DNA of 64,000 nt from Nocardioides stalactiti (GTDB lineage Bacteria; Actinomycetota; Actinomycetes; Propionibacteriales; Nocardioidaceae), in assembly GCF_014180715.1 (NCBI RefSeq), contig NZ_JACEFC010000002.1:18793-82792 (forward strand). The letters are read 5' to 3'. Shown piece by piece: positions 26,566 to 35,130 of the stretch. How positions within the stretch are numbered: the first letter of the stretch is position 1; every line of letters begins with the position of its first letter. The notes beneath the pieces were generated by a model, which made no database searches, had not been told where the DNA came from, and saw nothing but the letters and a program-made list of their open reading frames with translations. Both the position numbers and the translations under genes were made by a program.

Positions 26566-27294
26566 GTGACCGACGAGCGGGGCGACGACCGCGAGTACGG
26601 CGGCGATGGACGCCGCCTTCGTTGGCTCGCCCACAACCAGGCTCGCCGCCGGGTGATCATCGACGCCGCGATCCGGGTGCTCGAGCGGGCCGAGCCGGGC
26701 GAGGACATCCAGGTCCAGCTCATCGCGGAGGAGGCCGGCCTCGCGCGGACGGTCCTGTACCGGCACTTCCACGACCGGGTCGACCTCGACCTGGCCGTCC
26801 AGCAGAAGATCTGCAAGGACGTCGGCAAGGTGCTGCTGCCCTCGCTGTCCTTCAACGGCGAGCCGGTCGTCATCATCCGCCGCGTGGTCGACGCCTTCGT
26901 GAAGTGGGCGGTCGCTCACCCGACGCTGTTCTGGTTCGTCGAGCTCGAGCTGCCCGGCCCGGGACCGCACCCGCTCTCCGAGGCGATCGAGGGGGTCGGG
27001 GAGCAGATCGAGACCCTGATGAACACGGTCGTCAACTTCTACGGCGTCGAGCTGAGCGCCGACGACCGTGCGGGCCTGGACCCGTGGGTGTTCGGGCTCA
27101 TCGGCCAGGTCTTCTCCAGCGTGCGGCGCTGGTCGTCGCGGCTGGAGGTCACGCCGGGAGCCGACCACCTGGTGAGCATGCTCGCGGAGTCGCTGTGGCA
27201 CCAGATCGACGGCATCGCGCGGTCGCGCGGCATCGAGGTCCCCGACGTACCGCTCAACGAGCTGCTCGTCACGCTGGAGCAGCCGGCGCCGTGA
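26566..27294 (+). CDS. TetR-family transcriptional regulator
   Basis: 242 aa. The DNA-binding region is DIQVQLIAEEAGLARTVLYRHF. The ligand domain has no recognisable motif. The GTG at 26566 follows TACGCT (26554-26559) by 6 nt. Its stop overlaps the HIT gene start (GTGA). It is inserted between thrS and HIT, which are direct neighbours in mycobacteria. Target unknown. Confidence 0.88.
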   Translation: MTDERGDDREYGGDGRRLRWLAHNQARRRVIIDAAIRVLERAEPGEDIQVQLIAEEAGLARTVLYRHFHDRVDLDLAVQQKICKDVGKVLLPSLSFNGEPVVIIRRVVDAFVKWAVAHPTLFWFVELELPGPGPHPLSEAIEGVGEQIETLMNTVVNFYGVELSADDRAGLDPWVFGLIGQVFSSVRRWSSRLEVTPGADHLVSMLAESLWHQIDGIARSRGIEVPDVPLNELLVTLEQPAP

Positions 27295-27824
27295 CCGACC
27301 CCGACGGCCTGGAGCGTCTCTGGACGCCCCACCGGATGGCCTACGTCCGAACGGCAGCGGACGAGCCCGCTCCCGACCCCGACCTGCCCGCCTGCCCGTT
27401 CTGCCGGATCACGGTCGACCCGGCGACCTCGCGCGACGACGCGCTCGTCGTGGCCCGCGGCGCGTCGGCGTACGCCGTGCTCAACCTGTATCCGTACAAC
27501 CCCGGCCACCTGATGGTGCTGCCCTACCGGCACGTGGCCGACTACACCGACCTCGACGCGGCCGAGACCGCGGAGGTCGCCGACCTCACCAAGCAGGCCC
27601 TCGAGACGATCCGGCGCGTCGCGCAGCCGCACGCCTTCAACGTGGGGATCAACCTCGGCGGGGTCGCCGGGGGCTCCCTGTCGGGACACCTGCACCAGCA
27701 CGTCGTCCCGCGCTGGTCCGGCGACGCGAACTTCATGACGGTCGTCGCCGGCACCAAGACGCTGCCACAGCTCCTCGAGGAGACCCGCGACCTGCTCGCC
27801 GCGGCCTGGGTCCAGGACGGCTAG
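27291..27824 (+). CDS. HIT-family nucleotide phosphorylase/hydrolase
   Basis: 177 aa. The histidine triad GHLHQHVVPRW is intact, and an N-terminal CPFC (about residues 36-39) may bind zinc. The position between thrS and pgsA matches M. tuberculosis Rv2613c, described as a diadenosine tetraphosphate phosphorylase, and Ap4A is a by-product of aminoacyl-tRNA synthetases. The start overlaps the TetR stop (GTGA). Confidence 0.9.
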   Translation: MTDPDGLERLWTPHRMAYVRTAADEPAPDPDLPACPFCRITVDPATSRDDALVVARGASAYAVLNLYPYNPGHLMVLPYRHVADYTDLDAAETAEVADLTKQALETIRRVAQPHAFNVGINLGGVAGGSLSGHLHQHVVPRWSGDANFMTVVAGTKTLPQLLEETRDLLAAAWVQDG

Positions 27825-28594
27825 AACGGCACCTGGACGGCGAGCAGCCCGGGGGCGTCGGCGCGTCCGCTGATCGCACGGCAGAAGCCGACCGCGTCCA
27901 TCGAGATCCGCTCGCCGCCGTTGCCACGCTGCCAGTGGCCTCCTGCCGGCCCGGTGAGCTCGAGGTCGTACGACGCGTCGTGACGGCGGGACCACTCGTC
28001 GACGACGTCGGCCACGATCGCTCCGTCGTGCTCGGCGGTGAGCACCGGCTCGGTCCCGGTCGCGGCCGCGATGTCCATCCGGTGCAGCCAGGGGTCGCGG
28101 GTGAGGATGACGTCACTTAGGAAGCCGATCACCCAGTGCTCGTCCTGGCCGTTGAGGTGTTGAGGGTCCGGGAACGGGCGGCTGCGGATGAACGGTGGCG
28201 TGAACCGGCGGCCTCGGGCTGCGCGCGGCCCGATGCTCCGGGCTGCGTCGGCGATCCGGGCCGGTGACCAGTCGGCGCGCTCGGCGACCTGCAACCCGGT
28301 GAGCGCGTCGATCGCCACGAGGCCGTCGGCCCGTGCGATCGCGGTCGCCTTCTTCTGCTGACGCGCCATCTCCCAGGGCGTGCTGACCATGGTCGCCATG
28401 CCGACCATGTGGCAGGCGAGCTGACGGACGTCCCACTCGGTGCAGGGGGTCGGGCGCGACCAGTCGGCAGCGCTGAGGGCCGCCAGGGTCGCGGTGGTGC
28501 GCTCGTACTCGGTGGCGGCGAGCCTCATGGCCAGCCGGCGGGGGATCTGGGGGCGGACGAGTCGCTCGGCGTCCGTCGGGGTGGTGGTCTTCAT
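27821..28594 (-). CDS. Maleylpyruvate isomerase/mycothiol-dependent (DinB-like) protein
   Basis: 257 aa. The N-terminal four-helix domain carries LSAADWSRPTPCTEWDVRQL and CHMVG, the signature of the actinobacterial MDMPI family, and DPWLHRMDIAAA holds the downstream metal His. Members use a metal and mycothiol in transferase or isomerase reactions. The exact reaction is not visible. It lies 27 nt after a TetR gene on the same strand and overlaps the end of the HIT gene by 4 nt. Confidence 0.8.
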   Translation of the reverse strand: MKTTTPTDAERLVRPQIPRRLAMRLAATEYERTTATLAALSAADWSRPTPCTEWDVRQLACHMVGMATMVSTPWEMARQQKKATAIARADGLVAIDALTGLQVAERADWSPARIADAARSIGPRAARGRRFTPPFIRSRPFPDPQHLNGQDEHWVIGFLSDVILTRDPWLHRMDIAAATGTEPVLTAEHDGAIVADVVDEWSRRHDASYDLELTGPAGGHWQRGNGGERISMDAVGFCRAISGRADAPGLLAVQVPF

Positions 28595-28621
28595 GGTCGG
28601 GCTCCGGGAGTGGGTAGTGGG

Positions 28622-29227
28622 TCAGTCGGAGGAGAGCGGAAGGCCGACGCTGTCGGCCCACATGTCGACGGCGCGTCGGACGACCGCGGTCACCCGGGTG
28701 CCGCCGGGGTCGTTGGCGAAGTGCTGGTTGATGAGGCCACCGATGACGGCGAACCAGATCAGGAACTCGTCGTCGGCGACGTCAGCGAGGGAGGCGACGG
28801 TCGCGCGGGCGTGCGCGACGACCCGCTCCGACGGCGCGAAGGCTTCGGGGGATGGCTCGAACCCGGGGATCAGCCGTTCGTTCATGAGCTGGTAGCGGGG
28901 CTGGTCGGCAATCGCGTAGTCGTAGAAGTGACGTGAGAGCTGGTGGACGGCGGTGCGAGGATCGGCGGAGAGGCCGTCGACCAGCGGCGGCAGCGTGGAC
29001 TCGTAGTCGGTCCAGGCGTCGCCGAACATCGCATCGTAGATCGCCATCTTGGAGTCGAAGTGCGTGTAGAGGGACGGTGCCTGCATCCCGACCCGGGCAG
29101 CGACGTCGCGCAGCGTGATCTGGGTGAGGCCCACCTCACGGGCGATGTCCCAGGCCGCGTCGACGATCTCGCGGCGCACGGCCTCACGGCGTTCGGCTTT
29201 CCGATCACGAGTAGGCGTTCCTAACAC
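28622..29227 (-). CDS. TetR-family regulator of the DinB-like gene
   Basis: 201 aa. The helix-turn-helix is ITLRDVAARVGMQAPSLYTHF. The GTG start at 29227 lies inside a perfect 17-bp palindrome, which fits autorepression. The downstream MDMPI gene is probably in the same transcript. A later start would shorten the lead-in to helix 1 too far. Confidence 0.88.
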   Translation of the reverse strand: MLGTPTRDRKAERREAVRREIVDAAWDIAREVGLTQITLRDVAARVGMQAPSLYTHFDSKMAIYDAMFGDAWTDYESTLPPLVDGLSADPRTAVHQLSRHFYDYAIADQPRYQLMNERLIPGFEPSPEAFAPSERVVAHARATVASLADVADDEFLIWFAVIGGLINQHFANDPGGTRVTAVVRRAVDMWADSVGLPLSSD

Positions 29228-29235
29228 AGTTAGGA
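29219..29235. promoter_or_regulatory. TetR operator palindrome
   Basis: TCCTAAC-ACA-GTTAGGA, 7-bp perfect arms with a 3-nt centre, overlaps the start codon of the TetR gene and lies 62 nt before the phosphatidyltransferase start on the other strand. Confidence 0.7.
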
Positions 29236-29296
29236 GAATGCTCCGAGGGAGGTCGCGATGTCAAGGGTGGCGCCGGGATTCGTTACCGTTCGCGTC

Positions 29297-29950
29297 GTGC
29301 TCGACCGGTTCAAGGACTTCTGGCAGGGCGTCGTCCTCATGCCCTTCGTCAAGCTGTTCATCAAGCTCGGGATCAGTCCCGACACGGTGACGTTCGTCGG
29401 CACGCTCGGCGTGGTCGTCGGAGCGCTGGCGTTCTTCCCACGCGGGGAGCTGCTGGGCGGCGTCCTCTTCATCACCGCGTTCGTCTTCAGCGACCTCATC
29501 GACGGCAAGATGGCGCGGATCCTGGAGCGCAAGTCGCGATTCGGCGCGTTCTGGGACTCCACCCTCGACCGGATCGGGGACGGCGCGATCTTCGGCGGCC
29601 TGGCGCTCTACTTCGCCGGCCCCGGGGACGACTACGTCTACCTCTGCGTCTCGCTGTGGTGCCTGGTCATGGGGTCCGTCACGTCGTACGCCCGGGCGCG
29701 GGCCGAGTCGCTCGGCATGGACGCCAAGGGCGGCCTGGCCGAGCGCGCCGACCGGCTGGTCGCGATCCTCGTGATGACCGGTCTCGGCGACCTGCTCGAC
29801 CTCCCGATCCTGATGGAGGTCACGCTCTGGACACTGGCGCTGGCCAGCACCTACACGGTGATCTTCCGGGTACGGAAGGTCTACCTCCAGGCGATCGTCC
29901 TGGACGCCCCGGGGACGACCGAGGCCGATGCGGGGGACAAGCCCGCATAG
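29297..29950 (+). CDS. pgsA: CDP-alcohol phosphatidyltransferase (phosphatidylinositol-phosphate synthase candidate)
   Basis: 217 aa with about six membrane helices. The catalytic motif reads DLIDGKMAR then [10 protein letters not shown], the complete D-x2-D-G-x2-A-R...G-x3-D-x3-D set. Position after thrS/HIT and sequence shape match mycobacterial PgsA1, which makes phosphatidylinositol phosphate from CDP-diacylglycerol and inositol phosphate. The GTG at 29297 follows TACCGT (29284-29289) by 7 nt; an ATG at 29258 would add 13 residues. The acyltransferase and pimA genes that follow it in mycobacteria are absent here. Confidence 0.87.
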   Translation: MLDRFKDFWQGVVLMPFVKLFIKLGISPDTVTFVGTLGVVVGALAFFPRGELLGGVLFITAFVFSDLIDGKMARILERKSRFGAFWDSTLDRIGDGAIFGGLALYFAGPGDDYVYLCVSLWCLVMGSVTSYARARAESLGMDAKGGLAERADRLVAILVMTGLGDLLDLPILMEVTLWTLALASTYTVIFRVRKVYLQAIVLDAPGTTEADAGDKPA

Positions 29951-29966
29951 ACCTAGAATCGTGCCC

Positions 29967-30860
29967 ATGAGCGAGCAGCACGAACTGGGCACCACGAAGG
30001 TCAAGCGCGGCATGGCCGAGATGCTCAAGGGCGGCGTGATCATGGACGTGGTCAACGCCGAGCAGGCCAAGATCGCCGAGGACGCCGGTGCCGTCGCCGT
30101 GATGGCGCTGGAGCGCGTTCCCGCCGACATCCGCGCCCAGGGCGGCGTCTCGCGGATGAGCGACCCGGACATGATCGACGGCATCATCGAGGCCGTCTCG
30201 ATCCCGGTGATGGCCAAGGCGCGCATCGGCCACTTCGCCGAGGCGCAGGTCCTGCAGAGCCTCGGTGTCGACTACATCGACGAGTCCGAGGTCCTCACCC
30301 CGGCCGACTACGCGAACCACATCGACAAGTGGAGCTTCACGGTTCCCTTCGTCTGCGGCGCGACCAACCTGGGTGAGGCGCTGCGGCGGATCACCGAGGG
30401 TGCGGCGATGATCCGCTCCAAGGGCGAGGCCGGCACCGGTGACGTCTCCAACGCGGTCACCCACATGCGGACCATCCGCGGCGAGCTCCGTCGCCTCGGC
30501 TCGCTGGCCGACGACGAGCTCTTCGTCGCGGCCAAGGAGCTGCAGGCGCCGTACGACCTCGTCGTCGAGGTCGCCCGCACCGGCAAGCTGCCCGTGGTCC
30601 TCTTCACCGCCGGCGGCATCGCGACGCCCGCCGACGCGGCGATGATGATGCAGCTCGGCGCCGAGGGCGTCTTCGTGGGCTCGGGCATCTTCAAGTCCGG
30701 CAACCCTGCACAGCGCGCCGAGGCGATCGTCAAGGCGACGACGTTCTTCGACGACCCCGACGTGGTCGCCAAGGTCTCCCGCGGTCTCGGCGAGGCCATG
30801 GTCGGCATCAACGTCGAGGACATCCCTCAGCCGCACCGGCTCGCCGAGCGCGGCTGGTAG
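29967..30860 (+). CDS. pdxS: Pyridoxal 5'-phosphate synthase subunit PdxS
   Basis: 297 aa, the (beta/alpha)8 synthase that makes PLP from ribose 5-phosphate, glyceraldehyde 3-phosphate and ammonia. D27, K84 (AKARIGHF) and K152 (RSKGEAGTG) match the B. subtilis residues D24, K81 and K149. The ATG at 29967 follows TAGAAT (29954-29959) by 7 nt. Its ammonia-supplying partner pdxT is 4.3 kb away at 35131. Confidence 0.97.
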   Translation: MSEQHELGTTKVKRGMAEMLKGGVIMDVVNAEQAKIAEDAGAVAVMALERVPADIRAQGGVSRMSDPDMIDGIIEAVSIPVMAKARIGHFAEAQVLQSLGVDYIDESEVLTPADYANHIDKWSFTVPFVCGATNLGEALRRITEGAAMIRSKGEAGTGDVSNAVTHMRTIRGELRRLGSLADDELFVAAKELQAPYDLVVEVARTGKLPVVLFTAGGIATPADAAMMMQLGAEGVFVGSGIFKSGNPAQRAEAIVKATTFFDDPDVVAKVSRGLGEAMVGINVEDIPQPHRLAERGW

Positions 30861-30873
30861 TCCCCGGGGCGAC

Positions 30874-31653
30874 CTAGCGCCGGAGCTCCGGGCAGGCGAG
30901 CTCGGCGCGGTCGTCCGCGTCGAGCGCGTCGTAGTCGCCGACCAGCTCGAGGACCGAGCCGTCGACCGGGTCGAGGTAGACGCGGAAGTCGTAGGGGTCC
31001 TGCGCCCACCAGAGCTGGGGCTCACCTCCGTCGGACACGGTGTACTCACCGGACGGCGGGCCCATCAGCGCGACGATCTCGTCGCGGGACTGGTCGGGTG
31101 AGAGCAGGCACCACGCATCGACCCAACGGGCCGCCTCATCGTCGCCCGCCCGGCTCTCGGTGGAGAACACCCGCCAGCGAGCGCGGTGATAGACCATGCG
31201 CACGGTGACGTCGGCGGTGACGTCGGCGGTGACGTCGGGGTCGGCGGACGCCCTGAGACGGACAGCGAGCAGCGCGTCCTCCTCGGTCTGCTGGGTCACC
31301 TCGAGGTCGACGACATCGCTCGCGAAGCCAGGGTCCTCCCACAGCAGCGCCTCGAACCCCGCGCACGGGTCGCCCAGCTCGGCCCGGTCCACCAGGATCG
31401 CCTGGTAGCGCAGGTCGATGGTGAGCTCGGGCGCCTGGAGCGCGCATGCCGCCTCGGCGTCCTGAGCGGCCAGCGCGGCGAGCCAGGCACGATAGGCCGC
31501 CTCCGGTCCGTCCGGGACCTCCGGGCTGAGGGTCCCGACGACGTCGCGGCGCACCTCGCCCCGACTGGGCTCGGGATCGTCCCCGCAGGCGCTCAGGGTT
31601 GCGAGAAGGCTGCCGATCACCAACGTGGTGAGTCCTGCGCGCACGACCCGCAA
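30874..31653 (-). CDS. Hypothetical lipoprotein
   Basis: 259 aa, not recognised beyond being a lipoprotein with lipobox LSAC. The N-terminus LRVVRAGLTTLVIGSLLATL is the signal. The TTG at 31653 is preferred because AGGAGG lies 6 nt upstream; the frame extends to 31716 without a ribosome site. The first half looks like an NTF2-type fold (AAYRAWLAALAAQDAEAAC), common in actinobacterial lipoproteins. A 12-bp tandem repeat encodes TADVTADVT. Transcribed divergently from the SipW operon. Confidence 0.72.
   Translation of the reverse strand: MRVVRAGLTTLVIGSLLATLSACGDDPEPSRGEVRRDVVGTLSPEVPDGPEAAYRAWLAALAAQDAEAACALQAPELTIDLRYQAILVDRAELGDPCAGFEALLWEDPGFASDVVDLEVTQQTEEDALLAVRLRASADPDVTADVTADVTVRMVYHRARWRVFSTESRAGDDEAARWVDAWCLLSPDQSRDEIVALMGPPSGEYTVSDGGEPQLWWAQDPYDFRVYLDPVDGSVLELVGDYDALDADDRAELACPELRR
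31205..31240. repeat. 12-bp tandem repeat inside lipoprotein gene
   Basis: GTGACGTCGGCG is repeated three times (the last copy degenerate), adding in-frame TADV units. Confidence 0.75.
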
Positions 31654-31716
31654 GGCATTCCTCCTCAGAGTTGGATCCGCCGTTCCGAAGATTAAAGCGG
31701 GACGGTGGAGGACCAT

Positions 31717-31736
31717 CGTCCCAAGGGACGTCTTGG
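31717..31736. promoter_or_regulatory. Overlapping palindromes ahead of the SipW operon
   Basis: CGTCCC-AA-GGGACG (31717-31730) and CCAA...TTGG (31721-31736) lie 26 nt before the first gene of the operon and could be an operator or 5' hairpin. Confidence 0.4.
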
Positions 31737-31761
31737 GAGGGACGCCCCGGGAGGGAACATC

Positions 31762-32313
31762 ATGAACAAGTCAACGAAGGGCGCCCTGGCTGCCGGAGCA
31801 GCCGCGGTCCTCTTGGTCGGCGGTGCCGGGACGCTCGCGTTCTGGGCCGACGACGAGACCGTGCCCGGCGGCACCATCGACGCCGGCCACCTCGACCTGA
31901 CCACCGATGGCACCAACACCGGGTGCGGTGTCTGGGAGCTCGACTCGGGAGAGGCGGCGCCCGTCACCTGGAACGACGGCGACCCGCTCGTGCCCGGGGA
32001 CGTTCTCGCCATGGAGTGCGCGTTCACGATCGACGCGCAGGGCAACCACCTGCGCGCCACCGTGTCGGCGTCCGCCCCCAACCTCACCGGCAGTCTCGCA
32101 GCGGGGCTCGACATCGATGCGGTCGGCCTGACCGTCAACAACGTCGCGGCCACGGAGTTCACCGAGGCCAACGACGGCCAGGCGCTCGGCGTGACCGTGA
32201 CGGTGACCTTCACCGACCCCGGGAGCGTCGACAACACCTACAACGACCCGGCCACGGACGTCTCGGCAGTGCTCGACGACATCACCGTGACCGCCACCCA
32301 GGTCCACAGCTAG
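31762..32313 (+). CDS. Alternate-type signal peptide exported protein (SipW-dependent type)
   Basis: 183 aa. The N-terminus KSTKGALAAGAAAVLLVGG leads to GTLAFWADDETVPGG, the alternate signal peptide style processed by SipW-like signal peptidases and seen in TasA/camelysin relatives. The mature part is beta-rich, Asp/Thr-rich and carries two Cys (GCGVW and MECAF). The ATG at 31762 has GAGGGA upstream. It is the first gene of a five-gene operon, 4 nt before its signal peptidase. Likely a cell-surface or fibre-forming subunit, by analogy. Confidence 0.8.
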   Translation: MNKSTKGALAAGAAAVLLVGGAGTLAFWADDETVPGGTIDAGHLDLTTDGTNTGCGVWELDSGEAAPVTWNDGDPLVPGDVLAMECAFTIDAQGNHLRATVSASAPNLTGSLAAGLDIDAVGLTVNNVAATEFTEANDGQALGVTVTVTFTDPGSVDNTYNDPATDVSAVLDDITVTATQVHS

Positions 32314-32317
32314 CGTC

Positions 32318-32881
32318 ATGCGCGCGGCGCTCGGGTTCGGGCGCCTCGTGCTGGCCTGGTGCGTGATCCTCGGCGCCGGCAGCGTGCTGCTGGCGGCCGT
32401 GGTCGTGCCGCGGCTCGTGGGGGCGACGACGTACGACGTACAGACCGGGTCCATGCGGCCCGGCCTGCCTCCCGGCACGCTCGTCGTGGTGCGTCCGGTC
32501 GAGCCCGAGCAGATCGGGATCGGGACGGTGGTCACCTACCAGCTCGTGTCGGGGGAACCGACGGTCGTCACCCACCGGGTGGTCGAGGTCGGCGTCAACC
32601 ACGTGACCGGCGACCGGCTGTTCCGGACCCAGGGCGACGCCAACGACGCGGTCGACCCGGGGCTCGTCCGACCGGTCCAGGTGCGGGGCGAGGTCTGGTA
32701 CGCGGTGCCGTACGTCGGACGGCTGAACGACCTGTTCGCCGGTCGGCCAGGCCTTCCGCTGCTCGCCGTGGTCGCCGGGCTGCTGGGCTACGCGGCCTGG
32801 ATGTTCGGGGGAGCAGCGCGCGAGCGGCGCACGCGCCGCGCGCCCGTCACCGCGGAGGAAGGGGAGCTGGTCGGGTCATGA
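32318..32881 (+). CDS. SipW-type signal peptidase I (first copy)
   Basis: 187 aa. An N-terminal membrane helix (about 8-35) precedes the catalytic TGSMRPGLPPGTLVVV with S45. VVTHRVVEV places H86 where bacterial SPases have Lys, which defines the ER/SipW-type Ser-His subgroup. QGDANDAVDP and a C-terminal helix (about 142-165) follow. It probably cuts the alternate signal peptides of the exported proteins on either side. Its stop overlaps the next start (ATGA). Confidence 0.92.
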   Translation: MRAALGFGRLVLAWCVILGAGSVLLAAVVVPRLVGATTYDVQTGSMRPGLPPGTLVVVRPVEPEQIGIGTVVTYQLVSGEPTVVTHRVVEVGVNHVTGDRLFRTQGDANDAVDPGLVRPVQVRGEVWYAVPYVGRLNDLFAGRPGLPLLAVVAGLLGYAAWMFGGAARERRTRRAPVTAEEGELVGS

Positions 32882-33510
32882 AGGTCCGTTGGTTGGTGCT
32901 CGCAGCAGTCCTGGCACCGGTCGCGTTCGCGACCGCGGCCGGTCCTGCGCGCGCCGCCGACGACCCGATCGCGCTCAGCGCCGACGGCGTGACCTGGGGC
33001 CATGCCCTCTCCTCCCCGCTGTTCACCCGCGACCACGTCTGGGTGCCGGGTGACGTCCAGACCCGCTCGTTCTACGTCCGCAACGACGGCCCGACAGGCG
33101 CCCGGCTCACCGTCGCCCTCCAGGCCGGGGACAGCGACCGCCTCCTCTCCGACCGCGACCTGGCGCTGTCGGCGCGGGCAGCGACCGGTCCGTGGACCCG
33201 GGTCCGCAACGGCGGTGACGTCGCGCCGCTCGTGCGCGACGCCCTCGAGCAGGGCGAGTCGGTCCGGGTCGACCTGCGGGCCTCGTTCCGCTGGCGGTCG
33301 ACGAACGAGTCGATGGTCGACCAGGTGCCGCTCCAGGTCGTGGTGGTGCTGCGTCAGGACGGCCACCTCACCGACGACGAGACCGACGTGACCCTGCCCG
33401 GTGTGGGCAGCACCGTGCCGTGGTGGCTGCTCACCGTCGCGGTCTGCTGCCTGCTCGGCGGCGTCACGATCGTGCTCATCTCCCGGCACCGGGAGGAGCG
33501 CCATGAGTAG
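32878..33510 (+). CDS. Cell-surface protein with C-terminal membrane anchor
   Basis: 210 aa, family not recognised. A signal peptide (cleavage near PARAADDP), an extracellular beta-sandwich-like domain (TRSFYVRNDGPTGARLTVAL, then VDQVPLQVVVVLRQDG), and a final helix (WWLLTVAVCCLLGG) with basic tail HREERHE. There is no LPXTG, so it is a plain membrane anchor. Flanked by signal peptidase and substrate genes with overlaps (4 nt before, 8 nt after), it may tether or assemble the exported subunits; that is inference. Confidence 0.72.
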   Translation: MKVRWLVLAAVLAPVAFATAAGPARAADDPIALSADGVTWGHALSSPLFTRDHVWVPGDVQTRSFYVRNDGPTGARLTVALQAGDSDRLLSDRDLALSARAATGPWTRVRNGGDVAPLVRDALEQGESVRVDLRASFRWRSTNESMVDQVPLQVVVVLRQDGHLTDDETDVTLPGVGSTVPWWLLTVAVCCLLGGVTIVLISRHREERHE

Positions 33511-34108
33511 GCACGTCGCGGCCCGTCGTACCGGTCGGATCAGGGCGGTCCTCTGCCTCGCGCTGCTGGCAGGCCTCGGGGCCACGACCAGCCTCGCCTA
33601 CTGGACCGACGACGTGGCGATCTCGGGATCGACCTTCACCGCGGCGACGCTGGACCTCGAGGTCGACAACGCCGACCCGTTCGCAGGAGCGACCGTGCTG
33701 TCGATGACCGACATGGTCCCGGGAGCGACCTCGGCGCAGGTGCTCACGATCAAGAACGCCGGCACCGCACCGCTGAAGTACACCCTGGTCGGCGGGCTGA
33801 CCGGCGGTGGGGCTTCGGCCTACAACACCGCGGCCGCGCTCCGGCTCACCGTCGTCCTCAACGGCACCAAGTCCGGGTCCGGCAACACCAGCACGTGCAC
33901 CGGTGGCACCGTCCTCTACGGACCGACCGCGCTGACCAGCACGACGACCACCTCGATCCTCGCCAAGCGCCCGGCATCCCCGCTCGCGACCACGGCCACG
34001 GAGTCCCTGTGCTTCCAGGTCACCTTCGACTCCGCCGCCCCGTCCTCGCTCCAGGGCGCCTCCGTCAACGCGGTGTTCACCGCGACCGGCACCTCGGACA
34101 CCTCGTGA
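33503..34108 (+). CDS. Second alternate-signal exported protein (TasA/camelysin-like)
   Basis: 201 aa. A basic start (MSRHVAARRTGRIR), one hydrophobic stretch (AVLCLALLAGLGA) and then TTSLAYWTDDVAISGSTF, the W-x-D-D border shared with the first exported protein. The mature domain is beta-sandwich-like (AGATVLSMTDMVPG, AQVLTIKNAG) and Thr/Ser-rich with one CxG and one CFQ cysteine. The ATG at 33503 follows GGGAGGAG. Its stop overlaps the fusion peptidase start (GTGA). Confidence 0.78.
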   Translation: MSRHVAARRTGRIRAVLCLALLAGLGATTSLAYWTDDVAISGSTFTAATLDLEVDNADPFAGATVLSMTDMVPGATSAQVLTIKNAGTAPLKYTLVGGLTGGGASAYNTAAALRLTVVLNGTKSGSGNTSTCTGGTVLYGPTALTSTTTTSILAKRPASPLATTATESLCFQVTFDSAAPSSLQGASVNAVFTATGTSDTS

Positions 34109-35106
34109 GCAGGCTGCGCAGCATCGCCGGTCTCGCCCGCGACCTCCTGCTCTCGGCCGGCGCGGCGCTCGGGCTGCTCGTCCTCGTCGCGATGGTCGTG
34201 GGACTCGCCGTCGGAGTGCGGCCCGTGGTCATCACCTCCGGGTCGATGGAGCCGTCGATCGGGACCGGCGCGCTCGTCCTGTCCCGGACGGTGCCCGCCG
34301 GCGACGTCGACGTCGGCGACGTGGTCACCGTCCGTTCGCCGACCGGCTCCCGGGTCACCCACCGCGTGGTCGACGTCGACCGCGACGGCGGGCTCGTCGT
34401 GCTGCGGCTCAAGGGCGACGCCAACGCGGGCGCGGACCCGATGGGCTATCCCGCGAGCGAGGTCGGCGAGGCCGTGGTCCACGTGCCCTACGTCGGATAC
34501 GCGTTGATGGCGGTCCGGACACCCGTCGGGCTGGTGGTGCTCGGCGCGCTCGTCATGCTGCTCGTGCTCGTGGCCGTGCGGGGGAGCGCCGGTCGTCGGG
34601 AGCCGAAGCGGGGCAGGCACGCCGGCGGAACGCCCAGGGGCCGGTCTTCTGGGCACTCTTCTGGGCACTCTTCTGGACACCGCGCAGCGCACGGTGCGCG
34701 GCGCCGTGCGCGTGGTCGTCGTACGGCGGTCGCGGCAGCGACAGCCGCGGTCGTGGCTGCGACGCCGGGCGTCGCCGACGCGGCGCCGTGGACCGACGAC
34801 GTCGCGGTGAGCGGGACGTCGTTCTCCGCCTACACCCTCCCCGCGCCGACGCTCAGCTGCGGAGGGCTCGGCGTGCTGTCGGTGACCTTCAACTGGACCG
34901 CTGTCGCGGGTGCGACCGGCTACGAGCTGACGGCCGGCGGGACGACGTACCCCGTCCAGGCGACGACCAGCAGGACGATCGTCGCCGCGATCACCGGTGG
35001 GACCGCCACGGTCCGCGCGGTGCGGGACTTCGGTTCGACGACCTGGACGTCCGTCGCCTCCAACCAGCGCACCTACACGGTTGCGGTGGTCAGTCTCTGC
35101 TCCTGA
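34105..35106 (+). CDS. SipW-type signal peptidase fused to a substrate-like C-terminal domain
   Basis: 333 aa. Residues 1-160 are a full SipW-type signal peptidase: S47 in TSGSMEPSIGTG, H86 in RVTHRVVDV, and helices at about 15-38 and 138-158. A basic linker with three SGHS-type repeats (about 170-205) follows. Then a new hydrophobic segment (TAVAAATAAVVAATPGVADA) ends at AAPWTDDVAVSGTSF, matching the W-T-D-D border of the exported neighbour, and about 90 beta-rich residues resembling a fibronectin-like domain. No in-frame ATG or GTG lies in the linker region, so this is a real fusion rather than two genes. It may process itself. Confidence 0.85.
   Translation: MSRLRSIAGLARDLLLSAGAALGLLVLVAMVVGLAVGVRPVVITSGSMEPSIGTGALVLSRTVPAGDVDVGDVVTVRSPTGSRVTHRVVDVDRDGGLVVLRLKGDANAGADPMGYPASEVGEAVVHVPYVGYALMAVRTPVGLVVLGALVMLLVLVAVRGSAGRREPKRGRHAGGTPRGRSSGHSSGHSSGHRAAHGARRRARGRRTAVAAATAAVVAATPGVADAAPWTDDVAVSGTSFSAYTLPAPTLSCGGLGVLSVTFNWTAVAGATGYELTAGGTTYPVQATTSRTIVAAITGGTATVRAVRDFGSTTWTSVASNQRTYTVAVVSLCS
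34645..34680 (+). repeat. 12-bp tandem repeat in the fusion peptidase linker
   Basis: Three copies of TCTTCTGGGCAC (the last with one change) encode the SSGHSSGHSSGH linker. Confidence 0.85.
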
Positions 35107-35130
35107 GGACGCGACGACTAACCTCCTCCC

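Noticed and set aside
28409..28936. Plus-strand 175-aa frame opposite the DinB-like and TetR genes
   Set aside because: It is antisense to two supported genes and shows no domain or ribosome site.
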